Below, one piece after another: positions 37,081 through 49,440 of a stretch of 64,000 nucleotides of DNA. Within the stretch, counting starts at the first letter, position 1. Each line of letters opens with the position of its first letter. The DNA comes from Artemia franciscana (Eukaryota; Arthropoda; Branchiopoda; Anostraca; Artemiidae), in assembly GCF_032884065.1 (NCBI RefSeq), contig NC_088873.1, forward strand, positions 31,175,727-31,239,726. The letters run 5' to 3'. The notes under the pieces were generated by a model that did no database searches, had not been told where the DNA came from, and saw only the letters and a program-made list of their open reading frames with translations. The position numbers and the translations under genes are program-made.

Positions 37081-38035
37081 AAGATGATACGGAAATAATC
37101 ACTGGGTCAACATTGATAGTTACGGGAGGCGGCTGAGACAAACCGTAGATGAGAAGCTCAGTTTTAGAGAAGGTGACTTGGAGCCCAATCTCATTGAGAC
37201 AAGAGCAGACTATGTCAACTGTATTTTGGAGAACTTTGAGGTCGTTTGATAGTAGAAGAACATCGTCTTGGTTACAGAGATGGCTGACATCAATACAGGA
37301 TTCAATCAGGAATGGAGGAATATTTTTAGTACCGGGTCGAAAAAATAACACCCGAACGGGGACAATGACAGTCCAGCCAAATCCAAAACCAAAACTTACG
37401 ACGGAGCTCGGCATCTTGCGATTCATCATCATTTTTCCAACTATGTTTCTCTGTCCCAATTTTGACCCTTTGCAAAGGCATAGATACAGAAGAAGCGACC
37501 TTAAGAGTATGCGTCAAGTCAGCTAGAAGGTAATCAAAATTTAGAGGGCTCCTTTTCAGTGAAGTAGACAGAAGATGGAAAGGGATTTTAATTTTCATCA
37601 GCAAAGAATCAAGTGTATACCGGAAGGATGATATATCTATGTGTTTTCATGATGTTTTTGTAAACCAACGGGATTTTGCTTTATTTTGTGAAGGTTATAT
37701 GTTAATGGTGAACGGGAGGTGTAGATGGTCACTCGAAAGGATGTCATCTGAGACGATCATAGTGGTAGATTAAAGCTCTGGATGATTAGACACGACAAAA
37801 TCGAGGTTTGAGGTTGAACCAGAATTACGAACATATCAGAAAGGCTTAGATTTATGTAGGACAGACATACCAAGCGGAACTGACGACAGAAGCAATTGTG
37901 TAAGTGGCAGTGAGGAATCATTCAAATTCGTTTTGAAGTCACCACAGATGACAAGCCACCTGTTCGTAGCTTGAATTTTATGGAGAACGTTCGACAGTAA
38001 CGCACAAGCTGATACGAACTTTTGTCTGAAATGTG
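37081..38035 (-). pseudogene. Second LINE fragment, endonuclease and partial reverse transcriptase
   Basis: Read 38035 to 37081 on the minus strand. First come AP-endonuclease words: LVICGDFKTNLNDSSLPLTQ, NLDFVVSNHPEL and SDDILSSDH. Then a linker (LKVASSVSMPLQRVKIGTEK, AELRRKFWFW). Finally a reverse transcriptase piece: DDVLLLSNDLKVLQNTVDIV, then GLQVTFSKTELLIYG. The catalytic box is NQDD instead of YADD. RT motifs A and B are missing between 37400 and 37300, so a large internal deletion has occurred, plus several stops. It abuts the tail of the plus-strand LINE tail to tail. Confidence 0.85.
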
Positions 38036-38039
38036 GTTA

Positions 38040-39450
38040 TGATAATTATAGTGTAAAAGAAGTACCTGAATCAAAGAAAATTATTTTATTCCCTCCTGTA
38101 TGCCCCCTAAATTCAAAATTAGAACCCCCTCACCTTAGTCATAATTTGAGGTCCATTTAACCCCCTACACCTCTTGAAAGCTGAAAGCAACACCCCTCGA
38201 ATCTTTTTATTTACATCACTACCTAATCATGAATAGATTCTTATCCCAGAGGGGCTTAAAATGGCAAAAGGTTTTACACAGATTTGAAACAAGGTATGTT
38301 TGCCCTCTATAGGTCCAAATTGGGGCCATCGTACCGCCCGCCTATAAAAAATTTGAAAGTCTCAGCTTGATCTCCAAAGGCTTTCCCAAGATATTGCAGA
38401 TACGCTTTTTTGATAACCTGAAAACATATACTCCGATTTACCCTACTGTCGACTTAGGCCTCAAAAACGTGCAGGTACATCAAAGATATATTATTTTTAG
38501 CCACTCCCCCAGCATAGAATTTGAATTCTCTTCGCCCATCCCACGTTACTTCTCCAACAAACCTAAAAGTTTTGGCTCCATCCCGCCAGCAGTACTACAA
38601 TACCCTGGATGCATAGAGTGCCTTTTGATTCCAGTGTACCCTCTTCCCAAGTCGTAATTCAACCTTCATTTGCCCCCACCAACACTCCTTGAAAGTATAG
38701 ATTTTACGCTTCTAGCCGTTCCTGAGACAGTGTAGGTATGCCAGTTTTAATGAATTTGCGACGCATAGTGTCTTTTGATTTATCTCGCAACTTAAGAGTG
38801 CATGGATTATATTTCCCGTAAAAGATTTTAGTGCAAAAACTTACTGACGAATTCAAAACGGAATCGTTTAGCCCCTTTCTCAAAACAAAAAAAATGAAAT
38901 CCCCTTGCTCCGTCTCCCCCTTTGTTTCCACGACAGTAACTGGGACTTTCAAATCCCCCCAAGCTATTCCCAATGTATTGTAGGTATGCTATCTCGATGA
39001 CCTGAATGCAATTAGGTTGTTTTAATTTACCTCTGCCCCTTGCAATCCTATTTACCTTAAAGCAGATGTTCGAGTCCATGTGCCACGAATTATTTGGTTT
39101 GGGACGAGGGTCAATGGTGTAACTCTGTAAATTCCGTCCACAGTCACTCCATCTCCAAATAGATTACCTTGAGAAATTTCGGGAAAAAACAAGAAGCGTC
39201 GCATGATTTGCCTTCAACCACGCACAGGACTCCTGGCCTAAAGCAGAGGATCACGACATCGATACCTGTACTACGTGGGCCATAGCCTGTCTGTGAAAAA
39301 TTTTGCTTTCGGATAGCTTTTCAAAAGTCAAGATTTTAGGTCTATCCAAACGCCCAACACTCTCTCAAAGCTTCATCTTGATCCTTCAAGCAATTCCTGA
39401 GATATTGTAAATAATTTGAATACTCCGGTGCGCATCGCGTCTCTTGACAC
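38040..39450. repeat. Family D degenerate repeat, right block
   Basis: Repeated words 'agcttgatctccaaaggctt', 'cctgagatattg' and 'aggtatgc' at roughly 300-bp intervals. A SINE remnant (39080-39290) interrupts it. Non-coding. Confidence 0.55.
39080..39290 (+). repeat. Degenerate SINE copy
   Basis: 'gtttgggacgagggtcaatg' and 'gtaactctgtaaat' match the body of the SINE at 42700-42740; the later words 'ctcctggcctaaag' and 'gatcacgacatcgat' match its 3' part. The tRNA-like head is lost. Confidence 0.6.
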
Positions 39451-41270
39451 ACTCAGAACAAGTATGATCTCCAGCTCCAGAGTTTACCAGTAAGAGCTCC
39501 AAATCCAGCAAGAGCTCCCAGCTGATCAGACAACCAAGGTAAAAACATATCCGCTTTCTTCTAAAATTCACCTGTGAAGAGTAATAATTCACTTAATCTA
39601 GGTCCAATATCCCTGGGGCTGTGGAGTTGATGATGACCTTTTAAGCCCATTAATCAGATGTTCTGACGTTTATCAACAAATTAATGATCGCAAAGTTTTG
39701 ATCTGTCCTCATGGGGGTTACAGAGGGTTTGGTAGCAGAAAAGGACACAGGAGAGAGGCTGATTGTCCTCCAATTAGCCCTGAAAAAAATCCGTATAACT
39801 TTTAATTACCAACCAAATGAGCATCTTAGGATTCTAAGACCACCCCTTCCATACGAAACGGCCGAGAGAAAGCGTAGTTTGCCCTTTTGTGGACCTTTGT
39901 CGGACCCTGTGGGAGAACCAATATTTTCTTTTTACTTCTGCATCGGGTCCTTTTATCTAAGGGACTTAAAAGACATTAGTGTCTAGCCAATCAGGACATA
40001 AAGTTTTTGGTTTTTTTTAGGGGAAGACGGTACGCCGAAGCAGTTTTTTTTGTACATTAGGTTCCCATTCACCCAGAGACTTTAGCCTGTTAGCTTCAAA
40101 GTGATCAAATACAAAAAGTTTTTGATCTGTTTCCAGGCCCCTTCACAGAAAAAATACGTCATCCCTTTGACTAAATCAAACAAGTCCACCTTTTTCCGTT
40201 ATAAAACCTATGTGTAAACAATTGATGATTGGTATTATTTAGTGTGTTCTCAAAGGGAGGATCAGGAAGGCAAAATATGAATTGGGAGGATCAAAGTGTA
40301 ATTAAACATGCATTATAGTTGCTTAAAGCCCCAGGGTATATACAAAGTCCGTTGATTTGTTTTGTTATTATTCTTATTCCTTACTTAACTAATGTCAGCA
40401 GTTAGTTCATTTTAACGAATAATGTCAGTTTGGAAAAAGAAAAAAAAAAAACAAAGAAAATTTGTGTATACAGCCATGGACTATCTGTAGACATAGAGCG
40501 GCGTAATAATATGGTGTGGGATGCGAATCACCCCGAGCGTCACTTTCCAATGGGTGTCACGGAGAGAAGAGAACCAGAGAACAAAAAGAGCAAAGAGTCA
40601 TTTCTAATTTATGTTACGATTATGTTGGATCAAGCTGCGATTTCAGAAAACATCAAAACCATTTGAAAAGACAGCCGTTTGAAAAGAACCGCCAATATCA
40701 GCCAAGGCTACGATAGAAAATATGTCCCTGAGACCACGGTCCTACACACAGTCACAAACCTGGAATTCACAGTTGTAATTTATGTTCATCTCCTCGTATC
40801 AGGGACGTAATCCAGTCACTGATTTATTTGTTTATTATTTGCATAAATAATTGTTCAACGCTGTTGTATCATGTTCAGAAAAAAAATATATTCAGTAGAA
40901 TAGCGCTAATGTTATCCCCATAATTTCTAAAATAGTCCATTTTAAGGCAGGGAAGGGGGTGGTTATTCACTGGACTCAGAAAGGGGTGGAACTTTTTAAA
41001 CCTGCTCAGGCGGGACACTTATAGTCCATCCAAGATTGCACCCATGCTGGCAACGCCACTATGGGAGGGTAGGGGCATGACACAATTAAATTGAGAGCAA
41101 CTATAATAATCAAATAAATATAAATTTTCCGAATGTGAGGAAGTAAGAATTTTGTCGCTATAGCGTTTGGTTCTGAGGGGGGGGGTGTAAACTATACTGA
41201 TATTGAAGTGACGTTTGAGAAATACGAATCCTTGTCATATCCAAAACTTATGTCATATCTATTAACCTGT
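39451..41270. other. No supported feature
   Basis: Scanned for exon-like frames with splice borders and for known repeats; nothing convincing. Confidence 0.4.
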
Positions 41271-41293
41271 CTGCAGATATTTATATAACTTAC

Positions 41294-41374
41294 TGAATGA
41301 AAGCATCACTTGATAGTTTATGTAAGACGGAAGATTGTCTTAGGAAGACACAGAGGGCCGGATGCTTGAGTCAT
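41294..41374 (-). pseudogene. Decayed duplicate of FPPS first exon
   Basis: On the minus strand this aligns base for base with 30540-30619. It has the same start context ('aatgac'), the same last bases TTTCATTCA and the same donor GTAAGTTATA. Upstream, 'ttagtcta', 'agtaagatta' and 'tcttat' match 30620-30720. It has a one-base length difference and an in-frame TAA, so it cannot encode the leader. It could be a pseudo-exon or a non-coding alternative first exon. Confidence 0.75.
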
Positions 41375-41459
41375 TCTAGGCATAGACTAATGAAATGTCT
41401 CGCCTGTTTGAGAAATTTCCAAGAGGTTAGATAAGAAGTAATCTTACTTATATATTAAC

Positions 41460-42334
41460 AAGCCAAAATTAGAAGTTACAATAATACCTATGTACAATTA
41501 TAGAAGAGATTTTTCTTCTTCATCTTCCTTCTTGATTATCTGGAGACGCTAATACAAACCTACATGCAATTCTTGGCCCTGCAGCAGCTGAGATTAAACT
41601 CCGAGTTCCCTATTGCCAAGCATAGATCATCCCACTGTGCCACCAAATCGTTAGAGATGTTTTTAAATTATCCCATTGAAAATTTCCTATTCAACGACGC
41701 TCAAGCTAAAATTCCATCTTCTCCTTTCATATTTCAGGTTAATCCTATCGCAAGAAAGTGATTTGTAATTTGAGTTCATTACCTCTAAACACTCAAATAA
41801 TAATAATATAAAGTAACGGTTTATAAGATGAATTTCCAAAATGCTGAAAAACTGACTTACTCAAATCAAAGACGGCGAAATTTTTCAGACCATCGGTGGA
41901 AATAATTTTTATAAACTTCATTGAGTTAATCACAATTTTTTAAAGTTTATTCCGTCTATTACATCAATAGCTGCATTGTATGTATTTTGGACCAGCATCA
42001 CATAGTATATGGTTATGGGGCCTAGAGAAATCAGATCTAGATCTATTAAGAGTCATCGCAGTAGAATTGACTAAATAGAGAGCAGCTCGCAATAATGTTT
42101 TTGTTTTCTTATATTTTTACCACTTCGCATAAAAAAAATGGTCCTTCGATTGAAATTTGTAACTTCTACTGCCTTGTTTAGGCATAAACGAACTTCCATG
42201 GGGAGAATTTATGAAACACCCATGGGACCCAAATTATGCAATTAGACCATTCTTTAAAGATACGTTTTAGTAGAGAGTGGGACACCTTGTTAAAGCCGGA
42301 ATCATGTAAGGATTCCAAATGAGCTGCGACCCGA
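41460..42334. other. No supported feature
   Basis: AT-rich intergenic sequence without recognised coding or repeat structure. Confidence 0.4.
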
Positions 42335-43350
42335 CTCGGAACAAAAATTAGTTTAGTCCTTGTTTGATTTAAAAGAAAGTTAAGTGTTAATTCAGCACAA
42401 AAGAAAAACTAAGTTTTTACTTGGCGTGGAAACAAGATATTTCTAGACTCGGTGCAACAACGAGCTTAGTCCTGATTTAGAGCATAAATGAGGATCCTTA
42501 GTCGGTGTGAAAATGAGTTAAGTCTTAAATCAGTTTAAAAACGAGCTAAATCCTGATTTAGCTCGTCCTAAATCCTATGATTTAGCTATCGTCCTGGCCA
42601 GAACGGCCAGGAGCCGTCCTGGCCGAGTGGGTTGGTGCGCTGGATTCGGGATCCCTTGTCTGAGAGGACGCAGGTTCGAATCCCGGTGTACCCAATTCTT
42701 CAGTTTGGGACGGGGGTCAGTGGCGTGACTCTGTAAGCTTAGCCAGAGTCGACCCAGCTCTAAATGGGTACCTGGAGAAATCTGGGGAAGGTAAACAGGA
42801 AGGGTGTGCGAAAGCACAGGATGGCTGGTCCCCAACCCCCCATTGCACTTCCTGGCTGAAGGGCCAAGAAACGGAGATCAGCACCGCCGGTACGGACTGT
42901 AAAGTCTAATGCCGTATCCTTTACCTTTTTTTTAAATCCTGATTAACTACAAAAATTAAATCCTGACTCGGTGCAAAAGCCATGGTCATGGTTCAATGCG
43001 AAAATGAGTCAAGGCCTGATTTGGTGCAAAATCGAATGCAGTCCAAACCCAATGCAAAAAAAAAAAAAACCTGAATCCTAAATCTGTGCACAGACGAGGT
43101 AAGTGCTGACTCGGTACAAAAACTAGGTAAGCTCAAGCTGCAGACCGCTTGGTGCAAAAGCAAACTAACTCGAGGCAAAAATTATTTAAGAACCAGTGTA
43201 TTCAAAACTGGGCTAAGTCATGATGCAGTGGGAAAATACGTTAAGTCCTCACTCAGTGCGAAAAAAAATTGGACTGACTCGGTATAAAAAATGATCCAAT
43301 TTCTGACTCCATTCAAAAAAGAACCTAAATCCTGACAGGTGAGGTAAGTT
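42335..43350. repeat. Degenerate minisatellite, split by a SINE
   Basis: Units of about 28-40 bp based on 'cctgactcggtgcaaaaacg' and 'agctaaatcctgatttag' run on both sides of the SINE. An inverted fragment of the family is at 5760-5990. Confidence 0.75.
42625..42935 (+). mobile_element. tRNA-derived SINE
   Basis: The head is tRNA-like with an A box (TGGCCGAGTGG) and B box (GGTTCGAATCC) of RNA polymerase III, about 50 bp apart, resembling a Ser/Leu-type tRNA with an extra arm. The body contains 'ctctaaatgggtacctgg' and 'gtgcgaaagcacaggatggc', and it ends in a T-run after 'gtatcctttacc'. A short hairpin CCTGGCC/GGCCAGG precedes it. It is well preserved, and a degenerate copy is at 39080. Confidence 0.9.
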
Positions 43351-43499
43351 TCGTCAGTAAAATTTCGGTAAAGCAGCCCGAAAATGAGCGGTACAAAGTC
43401 CCGATGCTGTAAAAAATAGGGTAGGCCCAAATAGACGAACATAAAAATGCTCTTCAAAATATACATCATTGTCATCAAAGCACAAGTGACGATCTGACC

Positions 43500-43800
43500 T
43501 TTACCGGGATTGACTGGGCAGTCCCGCTCTTATTTGTGGTGACTTTTTTTTAGTTCAATTTTACATTTTAATTTCTGTTCGTTTTAGGTAGAGTATGTTC
43601 ATTCATTGTAATTTCTATTCGATTTTAATTTGCCTCTATTATATATTTTAATCTCTTCTTTTATCCATTGCCAGTAATTTCCGTTTCTTATAAGTCTGTC
43701 TTATTATTTGGCTTTTTTTTTTTTATTATTATTTTATATATGTTTTGTTTAGTTCCTAGTATCGGTGTTTACTTTTCATTGTAAACCTTTGGTGTGTGAA
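43500..43800. repeat. Family A-like tail fragment
   Basis: Words such as 'aatttctgttcgttttag' and 'tttacttttcattg' repeat the right-arm tail of family A and of the 4861 foldback element. Confidence 0.55.
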
Positions 43801-44234
43801 ATTATTTTCTTTTAAATAACTGAATAAAGAAGCCCTACCCCCCCCCCCCCCTCCCCTACGACATAAACATTAGCAGTGTTCAGCGTATTAGCCAAATGAG
43901 AAGTTGATACACCTTCGTAGGCAAAATTTGGCTAAAATACTCTAAATTTGAAACTCTGTTTCTACATTAAAATAAGCGCTAAGATGCCGCTAAATTTCCG
44001 TAATTCGGGCGACTTCATGGTTTGAAAGAATATTCTTTATTCCACCCTACCACCTCATTTGCAAAACAGAATTTGTGCTTAAGAAATTATCTCGGCTATT
44101 ACTATTTGTATAAAAACATTTAGCACGTGTTCCATAGCTCAACTTACAAAGAGTTTGAGATTAACAAGAGCTTAAGAGATGAGTCCAAAATACTGAATTG
44201 TTTGTTCATCTCAAGCGAAATTTTGAAACGACTT

Positions 44235-44800
44235 ACGGTTTTAGACATATCACACCGTGTTTTGGACAGCTGTATTTTTGATGGTCTGTATCAGAGAAAT
44301 TCAAACAGTAAATACTTTTTATCGTGTTTCGGACACACCGTGTTTTGGACATACCGTGACTTACGTTTGTACCATACCGTGTTTTAGACAGCTGTATTTT
44401 TGATGGCCTGTATCACAAAAATTCAAACAGTAAATACTTTTTACCGTGTTTTGGACATACCGTGACTTACATTTGTACCATACCTTGTTTTGGACAGCTG
44501 TATTTTTGATGGCCTGTATCACAGAAATTCAAACCGTAAATACTATTTTATCGTGTTTTGGACATACCGTGTTTTGGACATACCGTGTTTTGGACATACC
44601 GTGACATACGTTTGTATCATACGGTGTTTCGGACAGCTGTATTTTGGATGGCCTGTATCACAGAAATTCAAACCGTAAATACTTTTTACTGTGTTTTGGA
44701 CATACCGTGACATACATTTGTATCATACCGTGTTTTGGACAGCTGTATTTTGAATGGCCTGTATCACAAAAATTCAAACCCTAAATACTTTTTAAATCTA
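44235..44800 (+). repeat. Minisatellite, about 130-bp units
   Basis: Five or so units containing 'accgtgttttggacagctgt', 'atttttgatggcctgtatca' and 'attcaaaccgtaaatacttt', with an inner 18-bp subrepeat 'gtgttttggacataccgt' present one to three times per unit. Confidence 0.95.
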
Positions 44801-45413
44801 AACGATGTTTCTAGCTAATAGAGGAGAAAAGCTACCGCACCCGGCCTATTTTGATTATTAAAGTTACGGTTCACTATACAAAAAAAATTGTTATTTGTGC
44901 ATGAAATAAAATCAAAATACTTCGACTTAGATATTCGAATAGGCCTATAGATACATGTCAAAGTTACATATACTAAAGGAAAATGAGGGAGAAAGCAGAT
45001 TGGGTTCACTTCACTAATCTTAATTTAATGGTTTACAGCCGTACTTACTTCAAGATCACTAACGTATCAGATTATAGAGAGAAAAAATTATATAAAGGCT
45101 ATCTGGAAAGAGTTTGTGTTTTGAACAATTAACGTTTGGAAATTCACAACTGTTTGAGTTGTTTTGTATGGAAGATTAAATTGCTTCAAAATTTCCACGA
45201 ATAAGCTTGAAAACAGTGACAATGAACTTGATATTTAAAAAGACTAAGTGAAGCAAATATTCTTGAATTTATGGTAATTCCCTATAAAAGATTGAATTGA
45301 TGTACGTAATGAACAAGACAGCCAGCTATAAAAAGTAAAAACAAAAGAATAAAGTAAATTTACACTTAAATCAAAATTCTTGCATATCTAACAACTCATA
45401 TTCGACCATGGTT

Positions 45414-45461
45414 TCACTTCCGACGGATTTCTTTTTCCATTTTGATCATTTCCAGCTTTTT
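45414..45461 (-). CDS. Unrecognised small protein, last coding exon
   Basis: Sixteen codons KKLEMIKMEKEIRRK plus TGA. The acceptor is TTTCTTTTCAG|AAAAAG, with a good pyrimidine tract, phase 0. It continues the basic, helical end of the preceding exon (KEKKRIM). The tail is rich in Lys/Glu/Met and would form a charged helix. Function unknown. Confidence 0.65.
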   Translation of the reverse strand, partial: KKLEMIKMEKEIRRK

Positions 45462-45959
45462 CTGAAAAGAAATAAAGATATTAGATATTTAGTTAATGAA
45501 AATGCCGCACCATTACATTCCATTAAAGCTTGAAAAAATCGTGGTCAAGGCAAGTGTTCAATTTCATCTTTTCCTATTTATTTTTTGTTCCCAATGAGTC
45601 AAGTCCAGAATGTTTAGTTTTACTTATTTGGGCCTTCCTTGCTTTTTTGCTCTTCAAATTTGAAAACGATTTAATGTAGCTTTATTAAACACGATTGAAG
45701 GTAAATGTGGACTTTTAAACAATCAAGTGGAAAATTATATTTAAATATTAGTATAATTTTTAAGGAACAGTTGAAAAAGAATACAGATAGTGACAAAAAA
45801 CAATTTTGTTTTTTCATTAGTTGAACAGTCTAACCCCCCAAAACCAAAAAATGCCCTTGTTAATATAAAAAGGCAAGAAGTATAAGTAATCTTGATCATG
45901 AAAAACAATTCAATAATTTCATAACAGAACCTACGATACTTGTTAATTAAATGGAGCCC

Positions 45960-46520
45960 ACTATAGAAATACACTCTGTAAGATCTGACAAAATTGGTTT
46001 CATAGCCACAAGGATTAGTGACGTGTGACAGAATGCGTTGGGCTTATATAATTCGGGCTATATATTTGCCCATTAGGGGGGATGGGGGTAAAGTATAGCG
46101 GGTCTGTAAGCAAGGTGTGTTAGCTACAGTTATTCTGCATATTACTAGGTAACAATTCTTTTCTTATTTCACGATGTTCAAATAGCTTACCCTCCCCCCC
46201 CCCTAAAACTATATAAAAAAGCTTTTCAAATTGAGACCCCTCCCCCTTTTCCTCCAAGAAAGGAAAGAAACAAGTAACAACAATATCCAAAACCAAATCA
46301 TAATGGCATCACCAATTCACAGTCAGTAGAACTTATGTATTATATCAAACACTGTAGAGAAATTTGCTGAATGAAGAGATTGAAAAAACCGGTTTCATAG
46401 CCACAAAGACACATGACGGGTGACAGAGTGCATTGAACTTGTATAATTTGTGCTATGTATTTGCACCTTGGGGGGGGATTAAGGTTAGGTTACTTACTCC
46501 CACCACTAATATGCAAATAT
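45960..46520. repeat. Family C repeat, two direct copies
   Basis: 'ggtttcatagccacaa', 'gtgacagaatgcgttg', 'gctatatatttgcccattag' and the G-run plus 'taaagtatagc' occur at 45990-46110 and again near 46395-46500. The same family forms the foldback at 51950-53075. Confidence 0.75.
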
Positions 46521-46811
46521 ATAGCCAAAATTATGTTCTATACATTAACTAAGGTATTATATTTTCATCATGTTATGGTATACTGTATTATGATTAGCCT
46601 AACTTCACTTCTTGAGTGTGTTCGGTATAATCCATAAGTACCAAAATAAGAATGTGTAAACAAAGCTGAAGTTGGGATATTTCAAAACTATAGACAAGAC
46701 CATCGAATTAATTAAAGAAAAGAAAAAAATATCCACTGAATTCCATAAAATTTCTGAGTGATAAATCGACATAAAACATGAGTGGTTGTAAAAAATAAAA
46801 GTAGACTTTAC

Positions 46812-47054
46812 CATGATCCTCTTTTTTTCTTTACAAGCAAATTCTGATTCGTCAACATCATTATAACAGTCACTTCTGTAGTTTTTTGGCAGTGTTCGTC
46901 CTTCATATTCACAGAGTTTTTTCAGGGGTCTTGCTTTTACAATCATCTTATCCAAAAGGGTTGGTTTCTCGATTGGGCAGTAAAAAACATCGGGAGTATC
47001 TTTGTTGAAAACGATGGATTTTCTCATAGTGTCTCCAGCAATAGCAAAGGAGAC
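46812..47054 (-). CDS. Unrecognised small protein, middle coding exon
   Basis: 81 codons in a single open frame between an acceptor TTTAATTTCTAG|G and donor ATG|GTAAAG, both phase 0. It starts VSFAIAGDTMRKSIVF, includes DVFYCPIEKPTLLDKM and KKLCEYEGRTLPKNYRSD, and ends ACKEKKRIM. It is Cys- and Lys-rich, without a signal peptide or membrane segment. I do not recognise the family. An internal Met (residue 10 of the exon) could be an alternative start, giving an 87-aa protein independent of the upstream exon. Splice borders on both sides and phase agreement with its neighbours are the reasons to call it real. Confidence 0.7.
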
Positions 47055-47814
47055 CTAGAAATTAAAACAAACAGATCAACTGTGAACATTCAGCACTCCG
47101 TATAAAAGAGATCCGGCTCTCTTACTTTTCACCGGGGTTGCCGAAGCCTCTGGCATATCGTTTGCCGTGGAAGTCGTAGACGTAAGATTTCCATTACAAT
47201 TGTCTGCCATTTCCAGGGGCGGATCCAGGGGGCCTGGAGGGTCTTAGACCCCCCATATTTTTATGGTGCCCTCGTTTGCATTCTGCTCTTTTTTTTACTC
47301 TTTTTTTAAGTATACTTGTCAATTTGATCAATTATTCGTAGTAATTTACCCAATTAACTACAAAAAGCAAAACTTTCCTATGAATGTAAAGAGCAAAGTT
47401 GGAACTTAAAACGAACAAAAGTTATTTATCTTCAGCCGGTTCAGTATATATCTGCAAAATTGGCATAAAAATCTTTGATTGCTACAAAGATTTTTCTACG
47501 AACACGGAACTTTCCCAATCTCACGAAAACCTGTTGAAAATAAAAGTGGTATCTTCAAGACGTTTCATAAACATGGTAACACAGTTATGGCTATTTGTCT
47601 ATTCACAATGACATATTGAATTGTAGCCTTGTAGCTAAAAGTTCAAAATGGATAAGAATAAAAAAAACTGGATACGAGCATAGAATGAATAAGAGAAGAA
47701 GACTGATGGCTGAATGTGCAAGAGAATCAAATGGTATTTCCGGATGTTTTGGTAAAATATCCGAAAATACTCGGAAATCGAAAGGTAATTTTTGACTAAT
47801 AATAAACCCCCTCC

Positions 47815-49030
47815 ACCTTCAAAAAATGCTTAATTTTAGCTTTGTGACTAATCAAATAGCGAATGGCCTAATAGGGCTTATCTATCTATTTATTCTAACT
47901 ATATAACTAATTTGGTTGAAATTAGATGAATGAAAGAATTAAGAGCATTTTAGGCTAGGAACAGATACATGAGGTCGGAGGGGGCAACCCTCCTCCTAAG
48001 ACACTTCTGGCACACTTATTCCGTTCTTTTTCTTTTTTTTTAATCTTTTATAAAATAAACTTTTTAATTTCGTGCCCACCTCGAGTCACATTGGCGCCCT
48101 TGATTTAGCAGCCCCCTTACCCGAGATTTTGCTCTTGATCTGTTAGAGATTCAGACATGAAACTGCTCGCACGAGCAGTTTACGAATCATTTCCTCACAA
48201 AATTATAAGATAAACCTCGTTTTGATGAAAAATTAATCATATAATTAAACTTGCTTGCTAGATCTTCATCTTCAGAATGTGTTTTCTTTCCTTCTTTTCT
48301 TGGTAGATTTGTTTTATTCTCTTACTTGTGAGCCCGTCGATTTAGAGTACGGTGTCTGGGCTTCAATGATGGGGATATGACAAGGCAACATACAACATTA
48401 ATTTATGTTATGGAGTAATTTTTTTAACTGCCCCTGTCCACTCCCCACTCAAAAGATTCTTAATTTTACTTATGTGACTAATTAAATAGCGAATGGCCCA
48501 ATAGGGCTTTCGTGTGATAAACCTGTCTATCTATTTATTTTAACTATATAGCTAATGTGGTTGAAATTAGATGAATGAGAGAGTTGAAAGCATTTAGGCC
48601 AGGAACGGATCCATGGGGTCGGGGGGTGACCCTTCCCCCAAGATATTTCTGGCGCCCTTATTCTGTTCTTTTTTCTTTTTTCGATCTTTTTTTAAAATAA
48701 ACTTTTTAATTTGGTGCCCAACTCGAGTCACATCGGCACCCTTGGCCCAGTGGCCCCCTTACCCAAGATTTCGCTCTTGATCTGCTTGAGATTAAGACAT
48801 GAAACTGCGCGCACGATCAGTTTACGAATCATTTCGTCATAAAATTACAAGATAAACAACATTTTCGGGAAAAATTATTCATTAAACTTGCTTGCTAGAT
48901 CTTCATCTTCATCTTCAGATTGTGTTTTCTTTTTTCTTTTTTTGGGCAGATTTTTTTATTCTATTTCTTAAGAGTCCATCGATTTAGGGTACGGTTTCTA
49001 GGAGTCATTGATAGGGGTATTATAAGGATG
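47815..49030 (+). repeat. Tandem duplication of about 620 bp inside the hAT element
   Basis: 'aaatagcgaatggcc.aatagggctt', 'ttgaaattagatgaatgaa', 'ggcgcccttga', 'catgaaactgc.cgcac' and 'cttgctagatcttcatcttc' occur in the same order from 47815 and from 48435. Each unit contains 'ccaggaacggatccat', resembling the element's own tip, so each may hold a degenerate small hAT copy. Confidence 0.85.
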
Positions 49031-49440
49031 GGTCACGGGAGGGGAGACACATTATAAAGGGGGTTTTGGGAAATGTTGGACATTTGAGTTTGCCAAGTGG
49101 GATTTGGGAGACCTAATACACATGCCCTATCTCATTGAGCTGCCTGACTGTAGTAGGATGTAGGGTAGAATACTATCTTCCTAGGACGAAGTCCTAGTGG
49201 AATGTCGTCTATGTTACCCGAACATAATGTGAAAGTTAGAAACTAGCCAGATTGATAAGGTCGACGTAGACTGGCTTATTCATAAGTATAGCTTTATCGT
49301 CCCTGCAAGACCAATTGAAAGACTATTGAATTTGTTTTATTGCCCTTGTCTCCCTCCCTTTAGTCACTGACTACCCCAATATTACCCCCGTATTTCGTTT
49401 ATTATTACCCCGAAATTATGGGGGATAAATAGATAATTAC

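Noticed and set aside
42625-42700. Functional tRNA gene
   Set aside because: A and B boxes are present but the sequence continues into a SINE body and a proper acceptor stem/anticodon arm is not evident.
44235-44800. CRISPR-like array
   Set aside because: Repeats are about 130 bp and contiguous with an inner 18-bp subrepeat, without unique spacers; eukaryotic minisatellite.
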